Below, piece after piece: positions 7,146 to 14,614 of a stretch of DNA of 19,883 bases; positions within the stretch are counted from its first letter, which is position 1; each line of letters opens with the position of its first letter. The position numbers and the translations under genes are program-made. The DNA lies in the NCBI GenBank assembly GCA_964436935.1, contig CAYTES010000024.1, positions 1 through 19,883 of the forward strand, in the 5' to 3' direction. The notes beneath the pieces were generated by a model that saw only the letters and a program-made list of their open reading frames with translations, had not been told where the DNA came from and ran no database searches. Source of the stretch: CAYTES01 sp964436935 (lineage in GTDB: Bacteria; Patescibacteriota; Gracilibacteria; UBA1369; UBA12473).

Positions 7146-8141
7146 ATGGAATCAGCGGATCGAAAAGACATTTTTGTACTTCACGCCACAGAAGCATTAC
7201 CTCCCGAAGAATTCGGAAGGATTGTTATGCCGGAAGAATTTAACATCCGTAGTATAAATCTTCTGAGGACAGAACCGTACCGAGCGGATCAAATTGCAAA
7301 AGCGGCTTCGGAAAATCACCGACTCACCGTTCAAACGGGATCCGGGCTAATGGTCCTGGATGAAAGCACGGGCAAAATCAATGAAGATCCCCGTGTCAAA
7401 GAAATTTTAAGCTATTATCTTTTCAGTCTCATCCAATTCGTTCAAGGAAAAGATATCGATTTTCTCGCCATTTGTTTTTCAACTCAAGCCGTATGTGCCG
7501 CATGCAATGCATTAACAAACTTAATGCAAAAAGGCATTGATCCCCATAAAATAAAAAACATTCATCAATTGCTTGGACTATTCCAACCCACGGAATGGGA
7601 AAAGATATGGAATAGCGCACATCCGATGAAAATAACGCGTAAAGCCGAATTTGGAATCTTGCCGAATAAAATCGAACAACATCATTCCCTATTTGATGGA
7701 ATTGAGGGAGACGAAGTGAGTGGGATTCATATCAATCGACAAGCCATCTCTCTTAAGAGAATCAAAGAAATTCAAAAAAAATTGGAAAGCGTTCTCAAAT
7801 TAACGGTGCTAACCAGTCGAACCATTGAAGTAAAGGGAGAAGTGGGAATGGTGCAAATCCTCACGGGACTTGAAATGCAAACCACCTTAAACAACACAGA
7901 AAATAAACCCAAAAAACCGGCCAGAGGGGTTTTATTTCAATGGCACCCCGAATGGGGAGCTAAACCCCAAATACTTACCAAAAGATTGAGGATGGCACTC
8001 TATAATCCCGAAGATGGACTCCGTCATTATGCCCCTACCGTGGAAGAAGGAGAAAGTAGACTAAAAATGATTGAAAAAAACACAAATCACGGGAGTAAAG
8101 TAATGGACAATTTTTTCCGACTCATCAATCTTTCAAATTAG
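7146..8141 (+). CDS. Divergent class-I glutamine amidotransferase-like protein
   Basis: This 331-residue protein has the sequence order of a class-I (triad) glutamine amidotransferase domain, which normally releases ammonia from glutamine for a partner enzyme. The putative nucleophile is C110 in FLAICFSTQ, at the place of GxCxGxQ; both elbow glycines are replaced (A-I-C-F-S). A middle segment EFGILPNKIEQHHSLFDGI (168-186) matches the usual EFG...HPLF.G region. GVLFQWHPEW (261-270) supplies the catalytic H267 and E269. Residues 1-75 and 285-331 extend beyond the domain. The altered elbow leaves glutaminase activity open. It follows the 856-residue gene by 18 bp, with no promoter seen between, so the two probably form an operon. 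Its TAG stop overlaps the stop of tatD on the other strand. No pathway can be assigned. Confidence 0.75.
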   Translation: MESADRKDIFVLHATEALPPEEFGRIVMPEEFNIRSINLLRTEPYRADQIAKAASENHRLTVQTGSGLMVLDESTGKINEDPRVKEILSYYLFSLIQFVQGKDIDFLAICFSTQAVCAACNALTNLMQKGIDPHKIKNIHQLLGLFQPTEWEKIWNSAHPMKITRKAEFGILPNKIEQHHSLFDGIEGDEVSGIHINRQAISLKRIKEIQKKLESVLKLTVLTSRTIEVKGEVGMVQILTGLEMQTTLNNTENKPKKPARGVLFQWHPEWGAKPQILTKRLRMALYNPEDGLRHYAPTVEEGESRLKMIEKNTNHGSKVMDNFFRLINLSN

Positions 8142-8938
8142 AAGCGATTCCTTAGATCAAAAAACACCTCAACATTTCGGGTGGATTGTATTGCGATTTG
8201 GTCCAATGGTTCTTGTCTAAGCTGAGCAAAATCTTGTCCCAATCGAGGTACATAAGCGGGTTCATTTCGTTTTCCCCTAAGTTCTTGATGCGGCAAAAAA
8301 GGCGCATCCGTTTCAAGAAAATAGAGCTCCTTCGGACACGCTTTTACCACCTCGCGCAACCCCTCATTTTTCGGATAACTCACAACCGCCGTAAAAGACG
8401 TCACCCATCCCCTTTCCCAAATCGTACTTGCGAGCCTTAGATCTCCTGAAAAACAATGAAAGACGACTCGCCTAGGGCTGCACTCGTCCAAAATTTTAAA
8501 AGCATCCTCAAACGCGTCACGGCAATGAATCATGATCGGTAAATCATATTTCTGGGCCAAACTAATTTGACCTCGAAACGCGTCGTGTTGAACGTCTTTC
8601 GAGGCACCGTTGCGAAAATAATCCAATCCAATTTCTCCAATTCCGACAATTCGGTTTCCCTCCGCCTGACTTCGATCTTTATCAATCCATTCCCTAAACT
8701 GTTTTTCGATCTCCCCATTCCACAAATTCGCTTCATTCGGATGTACGCCCAAAGTACAAAAAATAAACGAATGCTCCTGAGCCAACACTAAACTCGTGCG
8801 GGAGCTCTCCAAATCACATCCCACATTGATTAGGGTCGTCACCCCGACGTCCAAAGCGCGTTGAATCACCGCCGCTTGATCATTCGAGGGAGATAAAAAA
8901 GTTGAAAAACCCAGGTGACAATGTGCATCAATCCACAT
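8138..8938 (-). CDS. tatD: TatD-family metal-dependent hydrolase (DNase)
   Basis: TatD enzymes are TIM-barrel amidohydrolase-fold nucleases of the cytoplasm, implicated in 3'-5' DNA/RNA processing and repair. The 266 residues carry all metal ligands: DAHCHL (H6, H8), GEIGLDYF (E102), MIHCRDAF (H138), FHCFSGD (H161) and FLETDAPFL (D211), followed by the typical RGKRNEPAYV segment (221-230). Length is normal. The start MWIDAHCHL is the family's usual N terminus. It is convergent with the amidotransferase-like gene and the two stop codons overlap. It is divergent from the aromatic operon, with 375 bp between its start and the aroF start. Paralogues (YcfH, YjjV) have the same motifs, so the exact substrate is uncertain. 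Confidence 0.93.
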   Translation of the reverse strand: MWIDAHCHLGFSTFLSPSNDQAAVIQRALDVGVTTLINVGCDLESSRTSLVLAQEHSFIFCTLGVHPNEANLWNGEIEKQFREWIDKDRSQAEGNRIVGIGEIGLDYFRNGASKDVQHDAFRGQISLAQKYDLPIMIHCRDAFEDAFKILDECSPRRVVFHCFSGDLRLASTIWERGWVTSFTAVVSYPKNEGLREVVKACPKELYFLETDAPFLPHQELRGKRNEPAYVPRLGQDFAQLRQEPLDQIAIQSTRNVEVFFDLRNRF

Positions 8939-9075
8939 CGTTTTAAAATAACTTTACAAAATAAAAAGAGAAGACTACGATTATTTTATTCAATGATCTT
9001 TTTTATGAATACCATCGATTCAATCCGTACGCGAGAAAATATCACTTTTTATTTTTACTTTACCCTTAAGCCTTA

Positions 9076-9144
9076 GGAAGGTTTTTATGATCACCCCCCC
9101 CCTTGAACTTTCCTACGGCCCACCGCACGGAAAGTTCTTTTTTT
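9076..9144 (+). promoter_or_regulatory. Attenuator: mutually exclusive antiterminator and intrinsic terminator
   Basis: GGAAGGTTT (9076-9084) can pair over nine positions, including two G-U pairs, with GAACTTTCC (9105-9113), which is the 5' arm of the terminator. The two hairpins cannot coexist, as in transcription attenuators. A further CCTT (9071-9074 or 9064-9067) could pair with AAGG (9078-9081) and free the terminator. An ATG (9087) and nine C lie in the antiterminator loop. The position before aroF, the entry step of the pathway, fits feedback by an aromatic end product. The signal sensed is unknown. Confidence 0.55.
9105..9144 (+). terminator. Strong intrinsic terminator in the aroF leader
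   Basis: GAACTTTCC (9105-9113) and GGAAAGTTC (9129-9137) form a perfect 9-bp stem, with a 15-nt loop that has a small inner CGG/CCG pairing. Seven T follow directly (9138-9144). It lies 170 bp upstream of the aroF start, in the leader and not after a gene, so it probably acts conditionally. Confidence 0.85.
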
Positions 9145-9313
9145 ATTTCTCATTTTTTAACCTTTTAGCCCATGTTAAGATCATCTCGAAAGGAAAGCAC
9201 CACGAACAGACCGCAACGAGCTTTCTCTTTTGCACCCCATCAACCGATCTCACGTCTTTATTGAAGCAGCCCCCTCGCTTCAATCCCCTCAAAAACCCTT
9301 AAACTCCTCGTCC

Positions 9314-10330
9314 ATGATCATCGTAATGAAACCCCATACCCCGGAAGAACAAATCCAACGAATACTGGATGAAATGCGCTCCCAAAATCTTCAACCCATG
9401 CCGCTCATCGGAACGGAACGGGTGGTGATTGCGGTGATTGGAGATGAACGCATTCTAAATGTAAGCCACATCAGTTCGCTTCCGGGAGTAAGTAAAGTAA
9501 TGCCCGTACTTCAGCCCTACAAGCTTGCCTCGCGTGAAACCAAACACGAAAATACGATCATTAAAGTCAAAAAAACAGAAATCGGAGGAGAAAAAGTGGT
9601 GATCATGGCCGGCCCCTGCACCATCGAAAACGAAAAACAGATGCTTGAAGCCGCGGAAGTGGCTCATAAAGCCGGGGTGACCATTTTACGAGGAGGCGCC
9701 TTCAAACCGCGCACCACCCCCTACTCCTTTCAAGGAATGGGAGAAGAAGGGCTCAAACTCATTCGCCATGCAGCCGACAAATACGATATGGCCGTGGTCA
9801 CAGAAGTCATGGACACCCGAGATGTCCTGTTGGTTTCAAAATACGCCGACATTCTCCAAATCGGGGCCCGCAACATGCAAAACTTCAACCTGCTCAAGGA
9901 AGTGGGGAAAACCCAAAAACCGGTCCTACTGAAACGCGGCATGAGCAGCACCATCAAAGAATTTTTATTGGCGGCCGAGTACATCATGGCCGAAGGCAAC
10001 CCCAATGTGATTCTGTGTGAACGAGGCATCCGCACCTTTGAAACGGAAACCCGCAACACCCTCGATATCAATGCCATCCCGGTGATTAAGGAATACAGTC
10101 ATCTTCCGATCATTGTGGATCCCAGCCATTCCACCGGAAAAAGGCAATGGGTAACTCCGATTTCGCGCGCCGCGATTGCCGCCGGAGCAGACGGACTCCT
10201 TATCGAAATGCATCCGCATCCCGAAGAAGCCTTATGTGACGGAGATCAATCCCTCACGCCTCCACTGCTCGAAGAACTCTTCAAACAGTGTAAAAAAGTG
10301 GCAAAGGCCGTTGGCCGAGAATTAGCTTAA
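9314..10330 (+). CDS. aroF: 3-deoxy-7-phosphoheptulonate (DAHP) synthase, type I-beta with N-terminal regulatory domain
   Basis: This enzyme condenses phosphoenolpyruvate and erythrose 4-phosphate, the first shikimate-pathway step. The 338 residues start with MIIVMKP, the usual start of the Thermotoga/Bacillus-like class. An upstream in-frame ATG at 9230 would add an atypical extension inside the leader and was rejected. Residues 1-70 form the ferredoxin-like domain that in the Thermotoga enzyme mediates inhibition by Tyr/Phe. The barrel follows, with AGPCTIEN (99-106, metal Cys102), FKPRTTPYSFQG (130-141), GARNMQNF (184-191), KRGMSSTIKEF (207-217), ILCERGIRTFE (233-243), DPSHSTG (269-275, His272) and E298. 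It is the first gene of the aro operon, behind an attenuator-like leader, and is followed by a 212-bp gap holding a palindromic element. Confidence 0.96.
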   Translation: MIIVMKPHTPEEQIQRILDEMRSQNLQPMPLIGTERVVIAVIGDERILNVSHISSLPGVSKVMPVLQPYKLASRETKHENTIIKVKKTEIGGEKVVIMAGPCTIENEKQMLEAAEVAHKAGVTILRGGAFKPRTTPYSFQGMGEEGLKLIRHAADKYDMAVVTEVMDTRDVLLVSKYADILQIGARNMQNFNLLKEVGKTQKPVLLKRGMSSTIKEFLLAAEYIMAEGNPNVILCERGIRTFETETRNTLDINAIPVIKEYSHLPIIVDPSHSTGKRQWVTPISRAAIAAGADGLLIEMHPHPEEALCDGDQSLTPPLLEELFKQCKKVAKAVGRELA

Positions 10331-10346
10331 TTCCATTGGGACCCAA

Positions 10347-10531
10347 TAAGGGCTTGGAAGTAAATAAGTATCCCATCTCGCTTCCATAATTTACCCCATC
10401 TTTGAACGCTCCTCTGTCGAAAATCACTCAACATAACTCTGCTATGTCTCACAATTTTCTCGGTCGTCGCGTCCAAATCTGTGGCAAATCTTAAACCAAA
10501 TCTGTAATACTTATTTACTTCCAAGCCCTAA
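10347..10531. mobile_element. 181-bp near-palindromic MITE-like element
   Basis: Bases 10349-10370 and 10508-10529 are perfect 22-bp inverted repeats (outer end AGGGCTTGG, inner end AATAAGTA). The interior is also an imperfect palindrome: in the roughly 48 bases after each arm over half the positions match, and the centre has GAAAAT/ATTTTC and ACATA/TATGT pairs. If the arms are taken as GGGCTT...AAGCCC (10350-10528), they are flanked by TAA on both sides, a possible 3-bp target duplication. It encodes no transposase. It lies inside an operon, between aroF and aroB, and would form a very long hairpin in the mRNA. Confidence 0.75.
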
Positions 10532-10542
10532 CCTCCTCTCCT

Positions 10543-11649
10543 ATGAAAACGGTCAAAATAAAATTACGCCAAAAAGTGGACCGCTCTTACCCCATTTGGA
10601 TTGAAACCGGCCTTTTCAAAAAAATACCGGCCGATCTTAAAAAAGAATTTGGTGTCCGAAAATATGCAATTGTAACCGATACCCGACTGGAAAAAATTTA
10701 TGGCCAAGAACTCATCGAAAACATGCAACGGGAAGGACTGGAGGCCACGATCGTATCGTTTGCCTTAGGCGAAAAAAACAAAAGCCTGGCAACGATTGAG
10801 AAAATGGCCAATACCATGCTGAAACAGGGGCACAACCGACAAAGCATGATCCTCACGCTGGGAGGAGGAATCACAGGAGATTTGGGAGGATTCCTGGCCT
10901 CCATCTACATGAGAGGCATTGATTTCGTTCATGTTCCAACAAGTCTATTGGCCATGGCCGATTCCTGCATTGGAGGGAAAAACGGAGTGGACTTGAAAGA
11001 AGGGAAAAATCTTTTAGGCACATTTCTTCAGCCAAAAAAAATCTACATGGATCCCTATCTGCTGAGCACGCTCTCGCCCCGGGAAATACGAAACGGATTA
11101 GCCGAAGTGGTGAAACACGGATTCATTGCGGACGCCGAAATCCTCAAACACCTCACCAAACATGCACCACGAATTCTTGAAGGACACCTCCGAGATCTCA
11201 CCGACCTGTTGGTGCTTTCTTGCCGGGTAAAAGGAAAAATCATCGAGCTTGATCCGACGGAAGAACACGAACGCAAATGGTTGAATTACGGACACAGCCT
11301 GGGCCATGCCATTGAACAAGCCAGTGGCTATAAACTCCATCATGGAGAGGCCATTGCCATTGGGATGAATCTTGAAAATCGAATCGCGTTCAATCGAAAA
11401 ATGCTGAGCCGTAAGGAGGTACACACGATTGAAACGCTATTACAACTCCTAAAACTGCCGACCGAAATCCCTCTCGATCTTTCGACCACAACAATCGTGG
11501 AAGCCCTCAAACATGACAAAAAAAACAGCTCCACTCAGACATATACCATGGTGCTGCTGAAAAAAATAGGAAGCCCAAAAATTGTCGACGACATTCAGGA
11601 AAAAGAAATCCAGGCGGTTCTCTCAAAGACAGCAAAAAATAGTTTATAA
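10543..11649 (+). CDS. aroB: 3-dehydroquinate synthase
   Basis: AroB converts DAHP to 3-dehydroquinate (shikimate step 2), using NAD and a divalent metal. The 368 residues contain the NAD-binding region GGGITGDLGGFLASIYMRG (107-125), VPTSLLAMADSCIGGKNGVD (131-150), and the metal ligands E188 (GLAEVVKHG), H251 (NYGHSLGH) and H267 (LHHGEA). Length is normal. The leader before the ATG is pyrimidine-rich (CCTCCTCTCCT) and has no Shine-Dalgarno sequence. The gap after aroF is filled by the palindromic element; the next gene follows by 27 bp. Confidence 0.97.
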   Translation: MKTVKIKLRQKVDRSYPIWIETGLFKKIPADLKKEFGVRKYAIVTDTRLEKIYGQELIENMQREGLEATIVSFALGEKNKSLATIEKMANTMLKQGHNRQSMILTLGGGITGDLGGFLASIYMRGIDFVHVPTSLLAMADSCIGGKNGVDLKEGKNLLGTFLQPKKIYMDPYLLSTLSPREIRNGLAEVVKHGFIADAEILKHLTKHAPRILEGHLRDLTDLLVLSCRVKGKIIELDPTEEHERKWLNYGHSLGHAIEQASGYKLHHGEAIAIGMNLENRIAFNRKMLSRKEVHTIETLLQLLKLPTEIPLDLSTTTIVEALKHDKKNSSTQTYTMVLLKKIGSPKIVDDIQEKEIQAVLSKTAKNSL

Positions 11650-11676
11650 AAAAATTCTCGCTCACCACCACCCAAG

Positions 11677-12951
11677 ATGTCCAGCGACTCAATTTCGGTC
11701 CCGGGTTCTAAAAGCCTCACCAATCGAGCCCTGCTCATGGCCTCATTAGCCAAAGGAACAAGCCATCTCAACAATGTATTGCAGAGCGAGGACACCGACG
11801 TGATGCGTGAGGCACTCGAAAAGATGGGCGTGGCGTTAAAAAAAACAGAAACGGCACTAACGATTTCGAGCACGGGAGAGTGGCACGCACCGCAAACCCC
11901 ACTTTTTCTCAATAATGCGGGCACCGCGGTACGATTTCTCACCGCAATCCTGAGTCACCAACCCTTCACCTCGCACATCGAGGGGAATAAACGGATGCAG
12001 GAACGGCCCCTCCGAGATCTCCTGAACGGACTGGAATCTCTGGGGGCACAGATTGAATCCCAAAACGGATGCCCCCCGCTCACCATTCATGGCAAACCCT
12101 TAAGTAGCAATCACGTGGTCATTTCCGGAAACAATAGCAGCCAGTACGTGTCGGCACTCTTGATGCTGGCACCCCTTTTACCCGATGGTCTAACGATTAC
12201 AATCCAAAACGGAGTAAGCTCCAAGCCTTACATCGATATGACCCTCGATATAATGAATAAATTTTTTATACAAGGAATCACCCGGGTGGGTTACGAGCAA
12301 TTCACCATCCCCCATCAACCGTACCAACCCACAACCCTCACACTCGAAGCCGATGCCTCCAGTGCCACTTATTTTTGGGGACTGGCGGCACTAAACAAAA
12401 CCACCATCGAAGTGCGTCATCTCAGCCGAAAAAACCTTCAAGCCGACCTAAAACTGTTAGAAGCGCTGGAAAGCATGGGCTGCCGGGTGCAAGAAACCCC
12501 AAACGGCATTGCCGTAACCGGCCCGACGGAACTCCACCCTCTCGGCGAGTACAACGCCAACAATTTCCCCGATGGAGCCATGACACTAGCGGTGTTATGT
12601 GCCTTTGCCAAAGGAAAAACACGACTGAAAGGCCTCCACAACTTACGCATCAAGGAAAGTGATCGACTTCATGCCCTGGCCACCGAACTGTCCAAAATAG
12701 GAGCCTACATTCAAGAACATGACGACGGATTGACCATCGAAGGCAATCCTAAATTCCTTCACGGCGCAACGATATCGACCTACAACGACCACCGTGTGGC
12801 CATGGCCTTTGGAATGGCGGGATGTCGAGTGTCGGACATGACCATCGAAAATCCGGATTGCGTAAAAAAAACCTATCCCAACTTCTGGAACGATCTTAGA
12901 ATGATCCACAAGGAGCCCACTTACCCCCACTTCAGCCATGCCCTCGAATAA
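11677..12951 (+). CDS. aroA: 3-phosphoshikimate 1-carboxyvinyltransferase (EPSP synthase)
   Basis: AroA joins shikimate 3-phosphate and phosphoenolpyruvate (shikimate step 6). The 424 residues show the diagnostic motifs VPGSKSLTNRALL (8-20), SEDTDVM (37-43), NNAGTAVRFL (79-88), GNKRMQERPLRDL (103-115), SSQYVSALL, RIKESDRL and YNDHRVAM. All active-site Lys/Arg positions that I can place are present. The N terminus is somewhat short (the PGSKS motif starts at residue 9) but complete. The start lies 27 bp after aroB; the end overlaps the transporter start by 14 bp, which implies translational coupling. Confidence 0.97.
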   Translation: MSSDSISVPGSKSLTNRALLMASLAKGTSHLNNVLQSEDTDVMREALEKMGVALKKTETALTISSTGEWHAPQTPLFLNNAGTAVRFLTAILSHQPFTSHIEGNKRMQERPLRDLLNGLESLGAQIESQNGCPPLTIHGKPLSSNHVVISGNNSSQYVSALLMLAPLLPDGLTITIQNGVSSKPYIDMTLDIMNKFFIQGITRVGYEQFTIPHQPYQPTTLTLEADASSATYFWGLAALNKTTIEVRHLSRKNLQADLKLLEALESMGCRVQETPNGIAVTGPTELHPLGEYNANNFPDGAMTLAVLCAFAKGKTRLKGLHNLRIKESDRLHALATELSKIGAYIQEHDDGLTIEGNPKFLHGATISTYNDHRVAMAFGMAGCRVSDMTIENPDCVKKTYPNFWNDLRMIHKEPTYPHFSHALE

Positions 12952-14080
12952 AAACTCGTTTCATCTGGCCACGATTTCCCTGTCCACCTTAAAATTCGTG
13001 GGACAAACCGTACTTTTTTTCTGGGGAATTTTTTTCAGTCAAATTGGAATGACGGGTTACCAGCAAGGAATATTAATGGCAATTTACCCCCTGGTGGGGT
13101 TACTGAGCACTTTGCCCTTGGGGCTACTGAACGATCGCATTTACTCAAAAACCCTGATTTCAATAGGATATCTCCTGCTCGCTTTCCAATTTCTAGAGAT
13201 TGGAGAAACTCAAAATTTCTTCTTGATCGGCTTACTCTTAATGCTGGGAAGCCTTGGCAGCAACATGATCAAAGTCTCCACAGACAGTTTTTTCTACAAA
13301 GCCAGCGATCCTGAAAAATCAAAACAAGTGGGATCCTACGTGGGAACTCACCTTCTGGGAGCAGGACTGGGAGTGCTCGCGGGTGGATTACTCTTAGGCA
13401 AAATTTCATTTGAATCCTTATTTCACATCGCAGCGGGCTTATGCCTCATTATGGGAGTATTGAGTCTATTTCTCCCTCAAACCACAGTGCTTCATTTGGA
13501 ATGGAAAGAGTATCGGAAAGACCTCTTCAAACCGGAAATTCTCATCTTCATGAGCATGATTTTCTTATGGGGGATCCACATGGGGTCCGAGATCACCTCC
13601 TACGGACTATTTCTAAAAGAAAATTTAAACCTCAATTTCACAGAAATGGGACTGTACATGGGGCTAACCATCAGCGCGATGTTTTTCTGGGTGAAGGGAG
13701 CGAATCATCTGATTCATAACCGATTTCCCATACTCCGGATTCTCTATGGAGGCTTATTTTTATCAGGAATAGGACAAGCAATCATGCTTTATCCTCATCT
13801 CGGAATATCCTTTGCGGGCCGATTTTTACATGAAGGAGGAGATGCTTTGATGTTTTTTTTCCTGTATTATGGAGTACGAAAATTATTTGCACAGGAAAAA
13901 TCAGGAGGCAGCAGTGGATTGCTCGCATTCGTTCAATTGAGTGCAAATATTCTAAGCGTCTTGCTTTTGGCACCTCTGGGAAAACAATACGGAAATGCGT
14001 ATCCCCTTCTCATTGGTGCGATTTTTTCACTCCTGGCCCTACCTTTGGCCATAAGATTCTCTCACCTCATTAAACATTAG
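12938..14080 (+). CDS. Major facilitator superfamily transporter
   Basis: This 380-residue polytopic membrane protein has about 11-12 hydrophobic helices in two halves, with a central charged loop near residues 185-200 (EWKEYRKDLFKPE). The first inter-helix loop LPLGLLNDRIYSKTL matches MFS motif A (GxLaDrxGrkxxl). Its ATG lies inside aroA (14-bp overlap) and aroK follows by 9 bp, so it is locked into the aromatic operon. A role in moving a pathway intermediate or an aromatic compound is plausible from position, but the sequence does not show substrate or direction. A pathway transporter in place of missing biosynthetic steps is an attractive but untested idea. Confidence 0.88.
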   Translation: MPSNKNSFHLATISLSTLKFVGQTVLFFWGIFFSQIGMTGYQQGILMAIYPLVGLLSTLPLGLLNDRIYSKTLISIGYLLLAFQFLEIGETQNFFLIGLLLMLGSLGSNMIKVSTDSFFYKASDPEKSKQVGSYVGTHLLGAGLGVLAGGLLLGKISFESLFHIAAGLCLIMGVLSLFLPQTTVLHLEWKEYRKDLFKPEILIFMSMIFLWGIHMGSEITSYGLFLKENLNLNFTEMGLYMGLTISAMFFWVKGANHLIHNRFPILRILYGGLFLSGIGQAIMLYPHLGISFAGRFLHEGGDALMFFFLYYGVRKLFAQEKSGGSSGLLAFVQLSANILSVLLLAPLGKQYGNAYPLLIGAIFSLLALPLAIRFSHLIKH

Positions 14081-14089
14081 CCGACTCCA

Positions 14090-14614
14090 ATGAATATTGT
14101 ACTCACCGGCCTGCGGGGAACCGGAAAAACCAGCTTGGGAAAACTACTCGCCGAAAAATTAAAATGGGATTTCTTGGATATCGATCAAGAAATCGAGAAA
14201 AATATCTCACAATCCCTTCACGATTGGATTCAAGAAAACGGATGGGAAGCCTTTAGGGAATTGGAAAAAGAGGTAACACTAACCACCACAAAACAGGATA
14301 AAACCGTGATTGCCACCGGGGGTGGAACACTTATGAATGAAGAAAGTGCCGCCGCCTTACAAAAGTCCGGACATATCATCCTACTCACTTGCAGCATGGA
14401 CGCCCTCAAAAAGAACCTACAAGAGAGTTATGCTCGGCCTTCAATTAAGGGAGGATGTCCGATCGAAGAAATTCAAGAAATATGGGAAGAACGAAAAAAA
14501 ACGTACTACCGCTGGGCCGACACGATTCACGACACCACGCTATGGCCCAATCTTGAACCATTGATGGAACAGTTGAAGGCCGTACCGAACTTAATCTCAA
14601 ACCATGAAAGTTGA
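14090..14614 (+). CDS. aroK: Shikimate kinase
   Basis: AroK phosphorylates shikimate with ATP (step 5). The 174 residues have Walker A GLRGTGKTS (7-15), the metal/substrate pair D30 and D32 in LDID, the shikimate-binding FRELE (55-59), GGGT (77-80) and the lid arginine R116 in YARPS. Length is normal. It follows the transporter by 9 bp. Its TGA stop overlaps the nadB start by 11 bp, so TGA is a true stop here unless the next gene is read through. Confidence 0.95.
   Translation: MNIVLTGLRGTGKTSLGKLLAEKLKWDFLDIDQEIEKNISQSLHDWIQENGWEAFRELEKEVTLTTTKQDKTVIATGGGTLMNEESAAALQKSGHIILLTCSMDALKKNLQESYARPSIKGGCPIEEIQEIWEERKKTYYRWADTIHDTTLWPNLEPLMEQLKAVPNLISNHES

Larger units (their letters stand above)
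8939..9313 (+). promoter_or_regulatory. 375-bp divergent spacer: leader region of the aromatic operon
   Basis: This spacer separates tatD (minus) from aroF (plus). It holds the terminator/antiterminator pair described separately, a C9 tract (9094-9102), and a 71-codon frame (9087-9302) that crosses the terminator and stops 11 bp before aroF. Bases 8939-9060 are AT-rich and must hold both promoters, but I see no convincing -35/-10 pair on either strand. No T-box signature (UGGN-type antiterminator bulge) or known riboswitch core is recognised. Confidence 0.5.

Noticed and set aside
8939..9144. T-box riboswitch before aroF
   Set aside because: The conserved antiterminator bulge sequence and specifier-loop layout are not seen; only a plain competing pairing is visible.
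9230..9313. Longer N terminus for DAHP synthase
   Set aside because: The family starts at MIIVMKP (9314); the extra 28 residues lie in the leader and have no family counterpart.
10327..10524. 65-codon minus-strand frame between aroF and aroB
   Set aside because: It runs through both arms of the palindromic element, so its sequence is explained by the repeat; there is no promoter or homology to support a protein.
14604..14614. UGA read as glycine (genetic code 25)
   Set aside because: TGA ends SulP, aroK and nadB at the expected family lengths, so UGA is a stop.
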